A stretch of DNA of 64,000 bases, taken from positions 1 to 64,000 of the forward strand of contig CAIVVT010000301.1 in NCBI GenBank assembly GCA_903909435.1, read 5' to 3'. The DNA is from an uncultured Acidobacteriia bacterium. GTDB taxonomy: Bacteria; Acidobacteriota; Terriglobia; Bryobacterales; Bryobacteraceae. Position numbers and translations under genes: made by a program. The notes below the pieces were generated by a model that saw nothing but the letters and a program-made list of their open reading frames with translations, made no database searches and was not told where the DNA came from. Positions within the stretch are counted from its first letter, which is position 1, and every line of letters begins with the position of its first letter. Below, piece after piece: positions 36,236-45,663 of the stretch.

Positions 36236-36881
36236 TATCGATCCGGTGCCAGCCAAGCACAAGCTTCCGGCGACCGAGCGCCGCGCGGCCATCCTGGTCT
36301 CGGCGATCGATCTATTCGCCCAGCGAGGCTTTCGCGGGACCACGACCAGGGAGATTGCGGCGGCGGCCGGCGTTTCAGAGCCCGTTATCTATCAGCACTT
36401 TGCGACGAAAAGCGAATTGTACACGGCGATCGTGGATCACATGATCGAGGACCTGCAGACCCGGGCTGGCGAATTCGACAAATTGAGCGAGGCTGCGAAC
36501 CCCCAACAGTTTTTCAACTGGCTCGGGATGCAAATCTTTGAGTGGTTTAGCGAAGGTGGAAGACGCTCGCGCCTGCTCTTTTACAGCGCGCTCGAGGGGC
36601 ACGAGCTCGCCCGGATCTGGCACGAAAAGGCGACCCGGCTAGTGGGCTCGTCGCTCGAGCTTGCGGTTCAGGCACATGCGAGCCGAGGCCATTTCCGTAA
36701 CATCCCGACTCGAGTGGCCACCCTGGCCTTCGTCGGAATGGTCTCGGATTATGGCATCGGACGCACGATTTTCGGGCGTCCCGACGATGGCATCGCTCCG
36801 GAAGCCATGGTCGCCCATTTTGTCGACATCTTCCTGCACGGCATCGAATTGCCGGCGGGCGCTCAACAACCAGCTGTCTGA
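36219..36881 (+). CDS. TetR-family repressor of the efflux operon
   Basis: 220 residues. The N-terminal helix-turn-helix is typical of TetR: RRAAILVSAIDLFAQRGFRG, TTTREIAAAAGVSEPVIYQH, FATKSELYTAIVDHM. The C-terminal ligand domain (about 75-215) is variable, as expected. The frame is open far upstream, but the first plausible start is ATG 36219, with an in-frame GTG at 36246 as the alternative; neither has a ribosome site, so a leaderless transcript is possible. It is followed after 22 bases by the adaptor, pump and outer-membrane genes, and its control region carries palindromes likely to be its operator. It should repress the pump until a toxic ligand binds. Confidence 0.92.
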   Translation: MLANANIDPVPAKHKLPATERRAAILVSAIDLFAQRGFRGTTTREIAAAAGVSEPVIYQHFATKSELYTAIVDHMIEDLQTRAGEFDKLSEAANPQQFFNWLGMQIFEWFSEGGRRSRLLFYSALEGHELARIWHEKATRLVGSSLELAVQAHASRGHFRNIPTRVATLAFVGMVSDYGIGRTIFGRPDDGIAPEAMVAHFVDIFLHGIELPAGAQQPAV

Positions 36882-36903
36882 ATTCGATATCTCAGGATCA
36901 TTT

Positions 36904-38112
36904 ATGCACCGAGCACTATTCTTAACTGCGGCACTTTTCGTGGCGTTCCTGGCGGGCTGTGGCGGGCAGAAACAAGACCCGTCCAAAGCGGCGCAGAAGG
37001 CCGCGGACCCGATCTCCGTTCGCGTCGCCAAGGCAGAGGCACGCACGGTGGAGCGGTCCATCATGGCGACAGGCTCCCTAATGGCCGACGAAACGGTCAC
37101 CGTGTCCAGCGAAGTGGCTGGCCGCGTGACGCGGATCCTGGTCGACTTCGGCCAGTCCGTGAAGCGGGGCGCTGTAGTCGCACAACTGGACACGGTCGAG
37201 TTGAACCTGCAATTGGAACGTTCGAAGGCGGCCCTGGCACAGGCGCTGGCGCGCCTTGGGCTGGATCCCAAGCAGGAGGATGCTGCTCCCGAATCCACCC
37301 CCATGACGCGCCAGGCGAAGGCGCAGATGGAAGACGCTAAAACGAAGTTCGAAAACGCCCAGCGGCTGGTGAAGTCCGGCGACGTCAGCCAGGAGCGGTT
37401 CGTAGAGGTGGAAAAGGGCTACCGTGCACGCCAGGCCGGCTACGAGGCGACGCTCGACGACGTTCGAACGCAGTTGGCGATGATTCGCTCGCTTCGCGCG
37501 GATGTGAAACTGGCCGAGAAGCGCGTGCGAGACGCCACGGTGATCGCTCCTTTCGATGGGGCCGTGAAGGAGAAAAGCGTCTCCGTGGGGCAGTACATCA
37601 AGGAGAACGTTCCAATTGTGACGCTGGTCAAGACCTGGCCGCTGCGACTGCGCGTCGAAATCCCTGAGTCGGGGATCGGTGGCATCCGGATCGGTTCGGA
37701 CCTGGCATTCACCACCGAAAGCGTTCCGGACGTCGTGTTCCACGCCACCGTGCGCGAATTGAATCCATCGCTCGACAGCCGCTCGCGCACGCTGAGCGCG
37801 GAGGCCCGCATGAACGCCGCCGACGCGCGACTGAAGCCCGGGGCCTTCGTGCAGGTGAAACTGATCACCGACGCCAAGTTCCCCGTGGTCGCGGTTCCGC
37901 ACGACGCGCTCTATTCGGTGGCTGGGTTGAACAAGCTGTTTACGATCGAAAACGGTAAAGCGATGGAGCGCAAAATCGACACAATCCTGGCGTCGAACGG
38001 CTGGGTTGAAATGCCAGCCGGTTTGATTCCCCCGGGCGTAGATGTCGCGGTCAGCAACCTGGGGCAACTTACCAACGGCGCGCCGGTCACCGTGGCCGGC
38101 CCGGCCCGCTAA
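36904..38112 (+). CDS. RND efflux periplasmic adaptor (membrane fusion lipoprotein)
   Basis: 402 residues. A lipoprotein signal with lipobox LAGC (Cys20) is followed by the MFP domain order: barrel-sandwich half TVTVSSEVAGRVTRILVDFG, alpha-helical hairpin rich in Ala, Lys and Glu (about 95-190), second lipoyl half VIAPFDGAVKEKSVSVGQYI, beta-barrel and membrane-proximal domain (VVAVPHDALYSVAGLNKLFT). It would be anchored to the inner membrane and connect the pump with TolC. The start at 36904 fits the lipoprotein signal. Second gene of the tetR-adaptor-pump-tolC operon. Confidence 0.95.
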   Translation: MHRALFLTAALFVAFLAGCGGQKQDPSKAAQKAADPISVRVAKAEARTVERSIMATGSLMADETVTVSSEVAGRVTRILVDFGQSVKRGAVVAQLDTVELNLQLERSKAALAQALARLGLDPKQEDAAPESTPMTRQAKAQMEDAKTKFENAQRLVKSGDVSQERFVEVEKGYRARQAGYEATLDDVRTQLAMIRSLRADVKLAEKRVRDATVIAPFDGAVKEKSVSVGQYIKENVPIVTLVKTWPLRLRVEIPESGIGGIRIGSDLAFTTESVPDVVFHATVRELNPSLDSRSRTLSAEARMNAADARLKPGAFVQVKLITDAKFPVVAVPHDALYSVAGLNKLFTIENGKAMERKIDTILASNGWVEMPAGLIPPGVDVAVSNLGQLTNGAPVTVAGPAR

Positions 38113-38135
38113 ACACGCCAAGGAAGACAAGCGCC

Positions 38136-41100
38136 ATGCAAACACTCGCAAAGCTGTGCATCCGACGCCCCGTCTTCGCCACCATGCTGATCCTGGCACT
38201 GGTGGTGATCGGCTTCGACTCGTATCGAAAACTTGGCGTGGACTACTTCCCCAAAGTTGACTTCCCCTATGTCAACATCACGACCACCTTGCGCGGCGCT
38301 TCTCCCGAAGAGATCGAATCGCAGGTGACCAAACCGCTTGAAGAGGCGGTGAATACCATCAGCGGCATCGACGAGTTAAACTCCACATCCGCCGAGGGCG
38401 TCTCCATCATCACTATCGCGTTTGTGCTCGAGAAGGATCCTGACGTCGCGGCTCAGGAAGTACGCGACAAGATCAACACAGTCCTGGCTCAACTGCCACG
38501 CGACATCGATGCGCCCAAGGTGGAGAAACTGGCGACCGATTCCTCGCCCGTTCTGAACGTCGTCGTTTCCGCCAATCGCGATTTGCGCGAGATCACCAAG
38601 CTGGTTGACGACCGGCTGAAGAAGAACATCGAGTCGTTGAACGGCGTTGGGCAAGTCCAGTTCGTAGGAGACCGCAAGCGGCAGATTCACGTGACGCTGG
38701 ATGGCGAGAAGCTCTACTCGTACAACCTCAACGTTGAGCAGGTGCGCGGGGCACTGGCGGCGCAGAACACCGAAATCCCGGGCGGCCGGATCGATGAAGG
38801 AACCCGCGAACTCTCGCTCCGGACGATGGGCCGCGTGATCCGGCCAGCAGATTTCGAAAACGTGGTGGTCGGCCAGGTGAGCGGTGCGCCGATCCGCATC
38901 AGCGATATCGCAACCGTGGAGGACAGCTACGAGGAGCCCCGCAGCGTGGCGCGACTGAACGGCAACCCGGCGGTCGTGCTGCAGGTCCGCAAGCAATCGG
39001 GCACTAACACGCTGGACGTCATCTCGCTGGTGAAGAACAGACTGAACGAATTGAAGCCGACGCTGCCCGCGGATTTCAAAATATCGTACTCGCGCGACCA
39101 ATCGGGATTCATCCATGCCGCCTTCCAGGCCGTGCAGGAGCACCTGATCCTGGGCGGGATCTTCGCCGCCATCATCGTGCTGGCGTTCATCAAGAACTGG
39201 CGCTCAACTCTGATCGCGGCGGTGGCAATTCCGACCTCAATCATCTCCACCTACACCTTGATGAATGCGATGGGGTTCACCTTGAACCAGATCACGATGC
39301 TCGCGCTGACACTTGTCGTCGGTATCGTGATCGACGACGCCATCGTGGTGCTTGAGAACATCTTCCGCTTCATGGAAGAGAAGGGCATGGGACCAATCGA
39401 AGCTGCCATCGAGGGCACGCGAGAGATCGGTCTGGCCGTCCTGGCAACGACCCTGAGCCTGGTTGTGATCTTCCTTCCCATCGCCATGATGCCGGGCATT
39501 GTCGGGAAGTTCATGTCGAGCTTCGGCTACTCCGCGGCCTTCGCCATCATGGTGTCGCTGCTGGTGAGTTTCACGTTGACGCCAATGCTCTGCTCGAAAT
39601 TCCTGCGGACCAAGAAGACCGGGCACACCTCGAAGGAAGACTGGCTGTTTCGTGTGACGGCGATACCGTACCGCAAAATGCTGGCGTGGTCGATGAGCCA
39701 CCGCTGGGTGATCGTCGTCCTCTCAGTACTCATCGTGCTCTCCACGCAACCCATGATCAGCCACATGGGTATAGACTTCCTGCCGGTCGAGGACCAAAGC
39801 GAGTTCGAGATTACTGCGCGCATGCCGGTCGGTTCGTCGCTGGAAGGAACCCAGGCGATGTTCGAGCAGGTCGAAGCCGACGTGCGTGCGCTGCCCGGCG
39901 TGAAGGACATCCTGACCACCATCGGGGCCGACCAGCGCAAGCAGGTGGACCGCGGTTCGATCGTCGTCGAGTTGGTCGATCAGAAGGACCGCAAGCTGGC
40001 GCAAAGGCAGATCATGGACCTGGCGCGGCAGCGGCTGGCGAAGTACAAGGACCTGATCATCGGCGTTCAGTTGCCGTCCCTGTTCAGCGGCGGCGGGGCC
40101 GATCGCGACTTCATGTACTCGCTCCAGGGGCCGGACTTGCAGAAGCTCGACGGCTATGCGCAGCGTCTGGTCGCGCGCGTCCGCCAGGTGCCAGGCGCCG
40201 TGGATATCGACTCAAGCTACGAGAGCGGCAAGCCCGAAGTTCGCGTGATTATCAACCGCGACAAGGCTGCGGACCTGAACGTTAACGTGGCGCAGGTGGC
40301 CAATGCGATGCGTGTGCTGGTCGGTGGCGACGATCAGGCGACGACGTACAAGGAAGGCGACGATCGCTATGACGTCCAGTTGCGCGTGCGCAAGGATTTC
40401 CGCGACTCGGCGCTCGCTCTTGAACGGCTCTTCATCCCCTCTTCGGTGCTCGGCAATGTCTCCATTTCGAGCGTAGCTTCCCTGGTGCCGGGCTCCGGTC
40501 CTGTCTCCATCGACCGCTACAACCGGCAGCGGCGCATCATGGTCGTCGGCAATCTCACCAAGGGCCTCGCGCTGAGCGACCTGCTCGCCATCGTGGACAA
40601 AGAGGTGGACGCCATGAACATGAGTTCCGACTACACGCACGGTGCAGTCGGGCGCTCGCGTGAATTGGGGCGCACGGTCACCAACTTCCTGATCGCCTTC
40701 ATGCTCTCGGTGATCTTCATGTATATGATTCTGGCGGCGCAGTACGAGAGCTTCATCGACCCCATCACGATTCTCCTCAGCCTGCCGCTATCTATCCCCT
40801 TTGCTCTGCTCTCTCTGTTCATCGCGGGCGAGAACTACTCGATCATTTACACGTCGCTCGGTATTCTCGTGCTGTTCGGCATCGTGAAGAAGAACTCGAT
40901 TCTGCAGATCGACCACATCAAGGGCCTGCGGCGTGACGGCATGTCGCGGTTGGAGGCGATTTACCAGGGTTGTGAGGATCGCTTGCGCCCCATCCTTATG
41001 ACCACAGCCGCGCTGGTCGCAGGCATGTTGCCTCTGGCCTTCGGCAGCGGTGCCGGCGCCGGCTCACGACGCACGGTTGCCATCGTAGTCATCGGCGGCC

Positions 41101-41246
41101 AGTCGATGGCGCTCGTGCTGACACTGCTGGTGACGCCTGTGGCCTATTCGCTGTTCGACGATCTAGCGCATGGGTCCATGCTTCGCCGCATCTTTCGAAG
41201 AGGCTCCGAGAATGCGCCCGCGCCGCAGAGCGCAGGTATTGAGTAA
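38136..41246 (+). CDS. RND-superfamily efflux pump
   Basis: 1036 residues, the normal length of AcrB/MexB-type proton-driven exporters, with two repeats of six membrane helices and large periplasmic loops. The N-terminus is typical (CIRRPVFATMLILALVVIGF). Proton-relay residues are conserved: Asp400-Asp401 in VVGIVIDDAIVVLENI and Lys918/Lys919 in GIVKKNSILQIDH. The absence of the heavy-metal-type motifs and the overall sequence favour the hydrophobic/amphiphilic (HAE) class. It lies between adaptor and TolC genes, so the operon makes a complete tripartite pump. The substrate is not deducible. Confidence 0.96.
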   Translation: MQTLAKLCIRRPVFATMLILALVVIGFDSYRKLGVDYFPKVDFPYVNITTTLRGASPEEIESQVTKPLEEAVNTISGIDELNSTSAEGVSIITIAFVLEKDPDVAAQEVRDKINTVLAQLPRDIDAPKVEKLATDSSPVLNVVVSANRDLREITKLVDDRLKKNIESLNGVGQVQFVGDRKRQIHVTLDGEKLYSYNLNVEQVRGALAAQNTEIPGGRIDEGTRELSLRTMGRVIRPADFENVVVGQVSGAPIRISDIATVEDSYEEPRSVARLNGNPAVVLQVRKQSGTNTLDVISLVKNRLNELKPTLPADFKISYSRDQSGFIHAAFQAVQEHLILGGIFAAIIVLAFIKNWRSTLIAAVAIPTSIISTYTLMNAMGFTLNQITMLALTLVVGIVIDDAIVVLENIFRFMEEKGMGPIEAAIEGTREIGLAVLATTLSLVVIFLPIAMMPGIVGKFMSSFGYSAAFAIMVSLLVSFTLTPMLCSKFLRTKKTGHTSKEDWLFRVTAIPYRKMLAWSMSHRWVIVVLSVLIVLSTQPMISHMGIDFLPVEDQSEFEITARMPVGSSLEGTQAMFEQVEADVRALPGVKDILTTIGADQRKQVDRGSIVVELVDQKDRKLAQRQIMDLARQRLAKYKDLIIGVQLPSLFSGGGADRDFMYSLQGPDLQKLDGYAQRLVARVRQVPGAVDIDSSYESGKPEVRVIINRDKAADLNVNVAQVANAMRVLVGGDDQATTYKEGDDRYDVQLRVRKDFRDSALALERLFIPSSVLGNVSISSVASLVPGSGPVSIDRYNRQRRIMVVGNLTKGLALSDLLAIVDKEVDAMNMSSDYTHGAVGRSRELGRTVTNFLIAFMLSVIFMYMILAAQYESFIDPITILLSLPLSIPFALLSLFIAGENYSIIYTSLGILVLFGIVKKNSILQIDHIKGLRRDGMSRLEAIYQGCEDRLRPILMTTAALVAGMLPLAFGSGAGAGSRRTVAIVVIGGQSMALVLTLLVTPVAYSLFDDLAHGSMLRRIFRRGSENAPAPQSAGIE

Positions 41247-41264
41247 CCACCCAGGACCATTGCC

Positions 41265-42935
41265 ATGGCAATCATATTCGTTCTCCTCTTAACACTCGGA
41301 ATGCCCGCGCTCGCACAGAGTACCGCGGCACCCTCGAACCCCGCTCCCGTCAATCGCACGGCACGTGTGGGTGTCAGCCAGGAAGAGCGACGCTTGTCGC
41401 TCGACGAGGCAGTTCAACTCGCATTGAAGAACAACCTCGAAATAGAAATCGACCGCACCGACATCGTCAATGCCGAGCAGGTACTTAAGGCCGCCCGCGG
41501 CGTTTTCGACACCGTCCTAAGTTACAAGCCGAGTCTCGCCTCCATCACCACGCCCACCGCCAGTTCGCTAGCCGCGGCCGACGGCAAGATGGCCGAGCAC
41601 GATTTCAACAATGACTTTTCCGCGCGCCAGAAGACGCCATGGCAAGGCATGTCGCTGCATGTCGATTTCCTGAACCAGCGGCAATCCTCCAACAACCCGT
41701 TCACTTCGCTCAGCCCGTTCTCAACCTCCCGGCTGGTCGCAGGCCTCAGCGTGCCATTGTTGCGCAATCGCGCGGTGGACTTCGACCGTGTTCAGATCCG
41801 CGTCCGCATGAAGCAAGTGCGCCAATCGAAGATCGACTTCGAGGTCCGCGTAATCGACGTGATCACTCGCACCCAGGGCAGCTACTGGGATCTGGTCGCC
41901 GCCATCGAGGACGCCACCGTGTCGGAAGACGGGGTGCGCCTGGCACAGGACCAGTTCGACCGTAGCAAGCGTCAGGTGGATTCGGGCACACTCGCGCCGG
42001 TAGAGATCTCCGCCGCGGAGGCCGAGTTGAAGCGCCGTGTGGACAGTTTCGTCACAGCGGTCGGACAGGTGACGCAAGCAGAGAACGCGTTGAAGATGAT
42101 GCTGATCTCCGACCAGAGCGACCCGCTCTGGGGCCTGCGCCTGACGCCAACCGACGTGCGCGTACCGGCCGAATTGCAGCACGACCTGCAGGCCGCTCTC
42201 GACGAGGCAATGAAGCGCCGTGCCGAGTTGCATTCGGTGGACCTGCGCCTCGAAGCGCTGCAGATTCAGACCTCGCTCGCAAAGGACTCATTGAAGCCGC
42301 AGGTCAACCTGACGGCCAACTACACCAACAGCGGCCTGGCCGGTACGGTCACAACGACGCAGAACCCATTCGCCTCGCTATTCAGCGGTCAAATTGACCG
42401 CCTCAACCAGATCTCCACGATCCTCGGGCTGGCGCCGTTACCTTCCATGAGCTTCGGCGGAATACCGCCGGCATTCATCGGCGGATACGGGCAAACGGTC
42501 TCGAACGTCTTTTCGGGCAACTTCCAATCGGTGGATGCGGGCCTCACCATCGAGTGGACGCCACGCAACCGCACTGCCGAAGCTATGCTGGCGCAATCGG
42601 TGGTAGCCGAGCGCCGGTTGAAACTTCTGAAGCGACAGGTGGAACAAGGCATCGCAGTGGAAGTCCGCAACGCTCTGCAAGGCATTGAAACTGCCCGTCA
42701 GCGCATTGACGCAGCCGCTGCCAGCGAGCGTGCCGCCAAGGAGAAGCTGGATAGCGAGATTCGTCTGTTTCAGACCGGGGAGAGTACGAATTTCCTGGTC
42801 CTGACGAGGCAGAACGAGTTGCTCGATTCGCGCCGCCGCACGGTCCAGGCAGAACTGCAGATGAACCGCGCCGTCGCACGCCTGCGGCAGTCCACGGGCG
42901 AGACGCTCGAGGCCAATCAGATCAAGCTGAACTGA
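41265..42935 (+). CDS. TolC-family outer-membrane efflux protein
   Basis: 556 residues. A signal peptide (MAIIFVLLLTLGMPALAQS) precedes two outer-membrane-efflux-protein repeats: LSLDEAVQLALKNNLEIEID, a long coiled coil with DVITRTQGSYWDLVAAIEDA, then AEAMLAQSVVAERRLKLLKR and DSRRRTVQAELQMNRAVARL near the end. An internal insert (NPFASLFSGQIDRLNQISTI and following, about 365-415) is longer than in E. coli TolC. It forms the trimeric exit duct of the pump. Last gene of the efflux operon, 18 bases after the pump gene and convergent with dps. Confidence 0.93.
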   Translation: MAIIFVLLLTLGMPALAQSTAAPSNPAPVNRTARVGVSQEERRLSLDEAVQLALKNNLEIEIDRTDIVNAEQVLKAARGVFDTVLSYKPSLASITTPTASSLAAADGKMAEHDFNNDFSARQKTPWQGMSLHVDFLNQRQSSNNPFTSLSPFSTSRLVAGLSVPLLRNRAVDFDRVQIRVRMKQVRQSKIDFEVRVIDVITRTQGSYWDLVAAIEDATVSEDGVRLAQDQFDRSKRQVDSGTLAPVEISAAEAELKRRVDSFVTAVGQVTQAENALKMMLISDQSDPLWGLRLTPTDVRVPAELQHDLQAALDEAMKRRAELHSVDLRLEALQIQTSLAKDSLKPQVNLTANYTNSGLAGTVTTTQNPFASLFSGQIDRLNQISTILGLAPLPSMSFGGIPPAFIGGYGQTVSNVFSGNFQSVDAGLTIEWTPRNRTAEAMLAQSVVAERRLKLLKRQVEQGIAVEVRNALQGIETARQRIDAAAASERAAKEKLDSEIRLFQTGESTNFLVLTRQNELLDSRRRTVQAELQMNRAVARLRQSTGETLEANQIKLN

Positions 42936-42953
42936 GTTCTCCCGAAAGCTCGC

Positions 42954-43355
42954 TCAGCGCGCCGTCGCGCGCAGCATCCACGCAGCTTTGTCGTGCTTGT
43001 GCAGCGTCTGCGTCAGCAGATCAGCCGATGCGGCGTCGCCCGCCTCGGCGTACGCGGGCACCAACTCGTCTTGCATCCATCTCGCCAGCGCCTCGTGTTT
43101 GGTGGCGAGATTGCCCAGCATCTCCTGGGTGGACGTGCCCTTCGCGATGATGATGTTCACGCGGGTCTCGGCCACAACGCCCAGGGCGCGAATCCGCTCG
43201 GCGATTCCGTCGCTGATTTCCTGCAGGCTCTGGTACTGCGATTCAAACAAGACGTGTAGAGAGGGGAACAGGGGTCCTTCCACATTCCAGTGGTAGTTCC
43301 AGGTTTCCAGCATCAGGTCCAGTTCTCGCGCCAGCACCTCATTGAGTGACTTCAT
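42954..43355 (-). CDS. dps: Dps-like ferritin
   Basis: 133 residues, start preceded by AAGGAG. The four-helix Dps fold is clear. The inter-subunit ferroxidase ligands are conserved with exactly the E. coli spacing: His22 (NYHWNVEG), His34, Asp49 and Glu53 (SDGIAER). It should oxidise and store iron with hydrogen peroxide and limit oxidative damage. It is shorter than E. coli Dps and lacks the Lys-rich N-terminal tail, so direct DNA binding is doubtful. Transcribed away from dnaB. Confidence 0.92.
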   Translation of the reverse strand: MKSLNEVLARELDLMLETWNYHWNVEGPLFPSLHVLFESQYQSLQEISDGIAERIRALGVVAETRVNIIIAKGTSTQEMLGNLATKHEALARWMQDELVPAYAEAGDAASADLLTQTLHKHDKAAWMLRATAR

Positions 43356-43395
43356 GCGTTCTCCTTATGCTGGCTTGATGCGAAAAGGATAGCGC

Positions 43396-43481
43396 GGATT
43401 CACAGCCAGCCGTCAGCGGCCGTTATCCACAGTCTTTTGCACAGCCTACGAATCTGTGGAAAAAGCGGATAGCGAATCCTG
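43396..43481. promoter_or_regulatory. Cluster of DnaA-box-like sites upstream of dnaB
   Basis: In the 182 bases between the divergent dps and dnaB starts there is one consensus DnaA box, TTATCCACA (43423-43431), and one reverse-strand TTWTNCACA match, seen as TGTGGAAAA (43455-43463). Two weaker sites are GGATTCACA near 43397 and TGTGGACAT near 43470. Such spacing suggests control of dnaB by DnaA or a DnaA-titrating site. It lacks the AT-rich unwinding region and neighbours expected of a chromosomal origin. Confidence 0.55.
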
Positions 43482-43537
43482 TGGACATATCTTGCCAGAC
43501 GCTCGCCTGAGAGACTACCTTAAGGTGCACCCCGTCC

Positions 43538-44941
43538 ATGGCTACCACCACTCAAAAGGACCCGTCATTCGATCGCGGCTTACCGTCGAACGTCTACGCA
43601 GAGCGAATGGTGTTGGGCTCCGTCCTGCTCAACGACGAGAAGTTCGTAACCGTAGCAGCCGCGCTCGATCCTGACGACTTCAGCCTCGACAAGCACCGCA
43701 AGATCTTCCGGCGCATGTTGGACCTGAACACGCGCGGTGACAAAATCGACCACGTGACGGTCGCCAACGAGTTGATGCGCTACTCCGAGCTTGAGTCGGT
43801 GGACGGGCTCAGCTATGTGGTCTCGCTCGAAGAGGGCCTGCCGGAGCTCTTCAACATCGAGAGCTACGCGCAGATCGTAAAGGACAAGTCGATGCTGCGC
43901 CAGATGATCTTCGCGGCTCGCGAAATCACGGAGCGCTGCTTTCTCGGCGAGGACGAACCAAAGGCGATCCTGACCTCGGCCGAGGATTCGTTCCTGCGCC
44001 TGGGTGAGGTGAATAGCAACGACGCCCTGATCAGCGCCAAGCAATTGTTCGACTCGACCGAAGGCGGCATCGACGCGCTGCTCGATCCGGCCCACCGCGT
44101 ACAGGGCACCGGGACCGGCTTCTACCGTTATGACGAGATGACGGGCGGTATGCGTCCGGGCGAATTGATTATCCTGGCCGCGCGCCCCGCCATGGGCAAG
44201 ACCGCGCTGGCGCTAAACGTAGCCCTGCACGTCGCCACGAACAGCCGCGACCCGAAAGGCGTGGCGGTTTTCTCGTTGGAAATGCAGAAGGAGGCCCTGC
44301 TGACGCGCTTGATCTGTTCCCAGGGCAACGTGGACCAGCAGAAGTTTCGCAGCGGGTTTCTCGACGACGACGAAATGAGCCGCTTGAGGAGCGCGGCCGC
44401 CGACATCTACTCGGCGCCCATCTATATCGACGACAGTTCGAACACCTCGATGATGGATATCAACGCCAAGATCCGTAAGCTGCGGCCGCAGATTGACCGC
44501 GACCACCGCCTGCCGCTTGGCCTGGTCATCGTCGATTATCTGCAGCTGATGCCGTCGCCGAGCCTGGGCAAGAATTCCAACCGTGTGCAGGAGGTCAGCG
44601 CGCTCTCGCGCGGACTGAAACTCATGTCGAAGGACCTGCAAGTCCCGTTCCTGGTGCTTTCCCAGCTCAGCCGCGCCGTGGAGCAGCGCATCGGCGACCA
44701 CCGGCCGCAACTGAGCGATCTGCGCGAGTCGGGCTCGATCGAGCAGGACGCCGACATCGTTAACTTCATCTTTCGCCCCGAAGTCTACGCCAAGGAGCAG
44801 CGCGAGGATCTGCGCGGCGTGGCGGAGTTGATCATCGCCAAACAGCGCAACGGCCCCACCGGCAAGGTACCGCTAGTGTTCTTCCACTCCTTCACGAAAT
44901 TCGTGAATGCCGCCGAAGGCGATGTCGCCCCGCCCCAGTGA
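43538..44941 (+). CDS. dnaB: Replicative DNA helicase DnaB
   Basis: 467 residues. The N-terminal primase-binding domain (NVYAERMVLGSVLLNDEKFV) joins the RecA-like helicase: Walker A ARPAMGKTALALN (Lys221), VAVFSLEMQKEALLTRLICS, Walker B LVIVDYLQLM, and RDLR-type region RPQLSDLRESGSIEQDADIV. It is the hexameric 5'-3' helicase of the replisome. No intein is present, although DnaB is a common intein site. A weak AAGG ribosome site precedes the start, and a group of DnaA-box-like sites lies in its promoter region. Confidence 0.97.
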   Translation: MATTTQKDPSFDRGLPSNVYAERMVLGSVLLNDEKFVTVAAALDPDDFSLDKHRKIFRRMLDLNTRGDKIDHVTVANELMRYSELESVDGLSYVVSLEEGLPELFNIESYAQIVKDKSMLRQMIFAAREITERCFLGEDEPKAILTSAEDSFLRLGEVNSNDALISAKQLFDSTEGGIDALLDPAHRVQGTGTGFYRYDEMTGGMRPGELIILAARPAMGKTALALNVALHVATNSRDPKGVAVFSLEMQKEALLTRLICSQGNVDQQKFRSGFLDDDEMSRLRSAAADIYSAPIYIDDSSNTSMMDINAKIRKLRPQIDRDHRLPLGLVIVDYLQLMPSPSLGKNSNRVQEVSALSRGLKLMSKDLQVPFLVLSQLSRAVEQRIGDHRPQLSDLRESGSIEQDADIVNFIFRPEVYAKEQREDLRGVAELIIAKQRNGPTGKVPLVFFHSFTKFVNAAEGDVAPPQ

Positions 44942-45258
44942 CAATCGTAAGGTCCAGGCAGTCGCCTAACAACTCCGTCGCCGTCTACCGATCCGCCCGA
45001 GGAAACACCTGAGGAGCAGCAACGAATTCTGAGTCTGGCGGAGCCTGGCATGAGGAGAGCTTTGAAGTCCACTGCGGGAACCGCCCTCGCAGGTCCGCTC
45101 CCGATGCGGAGTGTTCCGATCGTTGCTAGGGTATGCAGCGTCTGGGCCCTCATACTACCGGCCGAAGCGGTGGGGCTCAGCAGTACTGCCAGCCCGCTTG
45201 CCTCAGAGGCGAGACTGTCCCATTCGCCGTCTAAGCCAGTCGCTCTCAAAACGAGACA
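44942..45258. other. Intergenic region between convergent dnaB and ferredoxin genes
   Basis: About 320 bases (to the terminator) with only short frames on both strands. The plus-strand frame from 45050 runs on through the ferredoxin gene in antisense and lacks a ribosome site or family pattern. No RNA gene or repeat was recognised. Confidence 0.5.
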
Positions 45259-45292
45259 AAGCGCCGCGGTTCATTCCCAGTCCGCGGCGCTT
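45259..45292 (-). terminator. Rho-independent terminator of the ferredoxin gene
   Basis: An exact 11-bp stem (AAGCGCCGCGG / CCGCGGCGCTT) with a 12-base loop lies 30 bases beyond the ferredoxin stop. Read on the minus strand it is followed by TTGTCTCGTTTT, a T-rich tract. The A-rich opposite side makes it possible that it also stops transcripts from dnaB. Confidence 0.75.
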
Positions 45293-45322
45293 CGTGTCGA
45301 ATCTCCGGATATCCGGCTTGCC

Positions 45323-45583
45323 CTACCGGTTGTAGTAGGCCGCGTTTTTCGCGGTGAATTCCGCCCACTTTTCTGGCAGATCATCCAGGGCGAAGATCGC
45401 CGAGACCGGGCAGACCGGGACGCATGCGCCACAATCGATACACTCAACCGGATCGATGTAGAGTAACTCGGCCGTCTCGTATCCTGGTTCATCCTTCTTG
45501 GGATGGATGCAATCCACCGGGCAGGCGTCTACGCAAGCCGTATCTTTCGTGCCGATACATGGTTCGGCAATCACATATGCCAT
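45323..45583 (-). CDS. fdxA: 7Fe (3Fe-4S/4Fe-4S) ferredoxin
   Basis: 86 residues. The first cluster motif CIGTKDTACVDACPVDC has the Cys-x7-Cys-x3-Cys-Pro spacing of 7Fe ferredoxins (FdxA type); the second, ECIDCGACVPVCP, is a standard 4Fe-4S motif. It begins MAYVIAEPCIGTKD, the family start, with GGGGG upstream. It is a small cytoplasmic electron carrier. It follows the TPR gene after 80 bases on the same strand and has its own terminator downstream. Confidence 0.95.
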   Translation of the reverse strand: MAYVIAEPCIGTKDTACVDACPVDCIHPKKDEPGYETAELLYIDPVECIDCGACVPVCPVSAIFALDDLPEKWAEFTAKNAAYYNR

Positions 45584-45663
45584 GAGAATCCCCCTTCTGA
45601 ATCAAAGCCTTACCTGCATTGAGAACCGCAAGCATAGCACAGGCGCTTCGGACGGACAAAGGC

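Noticed and set aside
43380-43537. Chromosomal origin of replication near the DnaA boxes
   Set aside because: The space is short, has no AT-rich unwinding tract, and dnaA, dnaN or similar neighbours are absent; a regulatory cluster is more likely.
45050-45466. 138-codon plus-strand ORF between dnaB and the ferredoxin
   Set aside because: It runs through the terminator hairpin and antisense to the ferredoxin gene; no ribosome site or family pattern.
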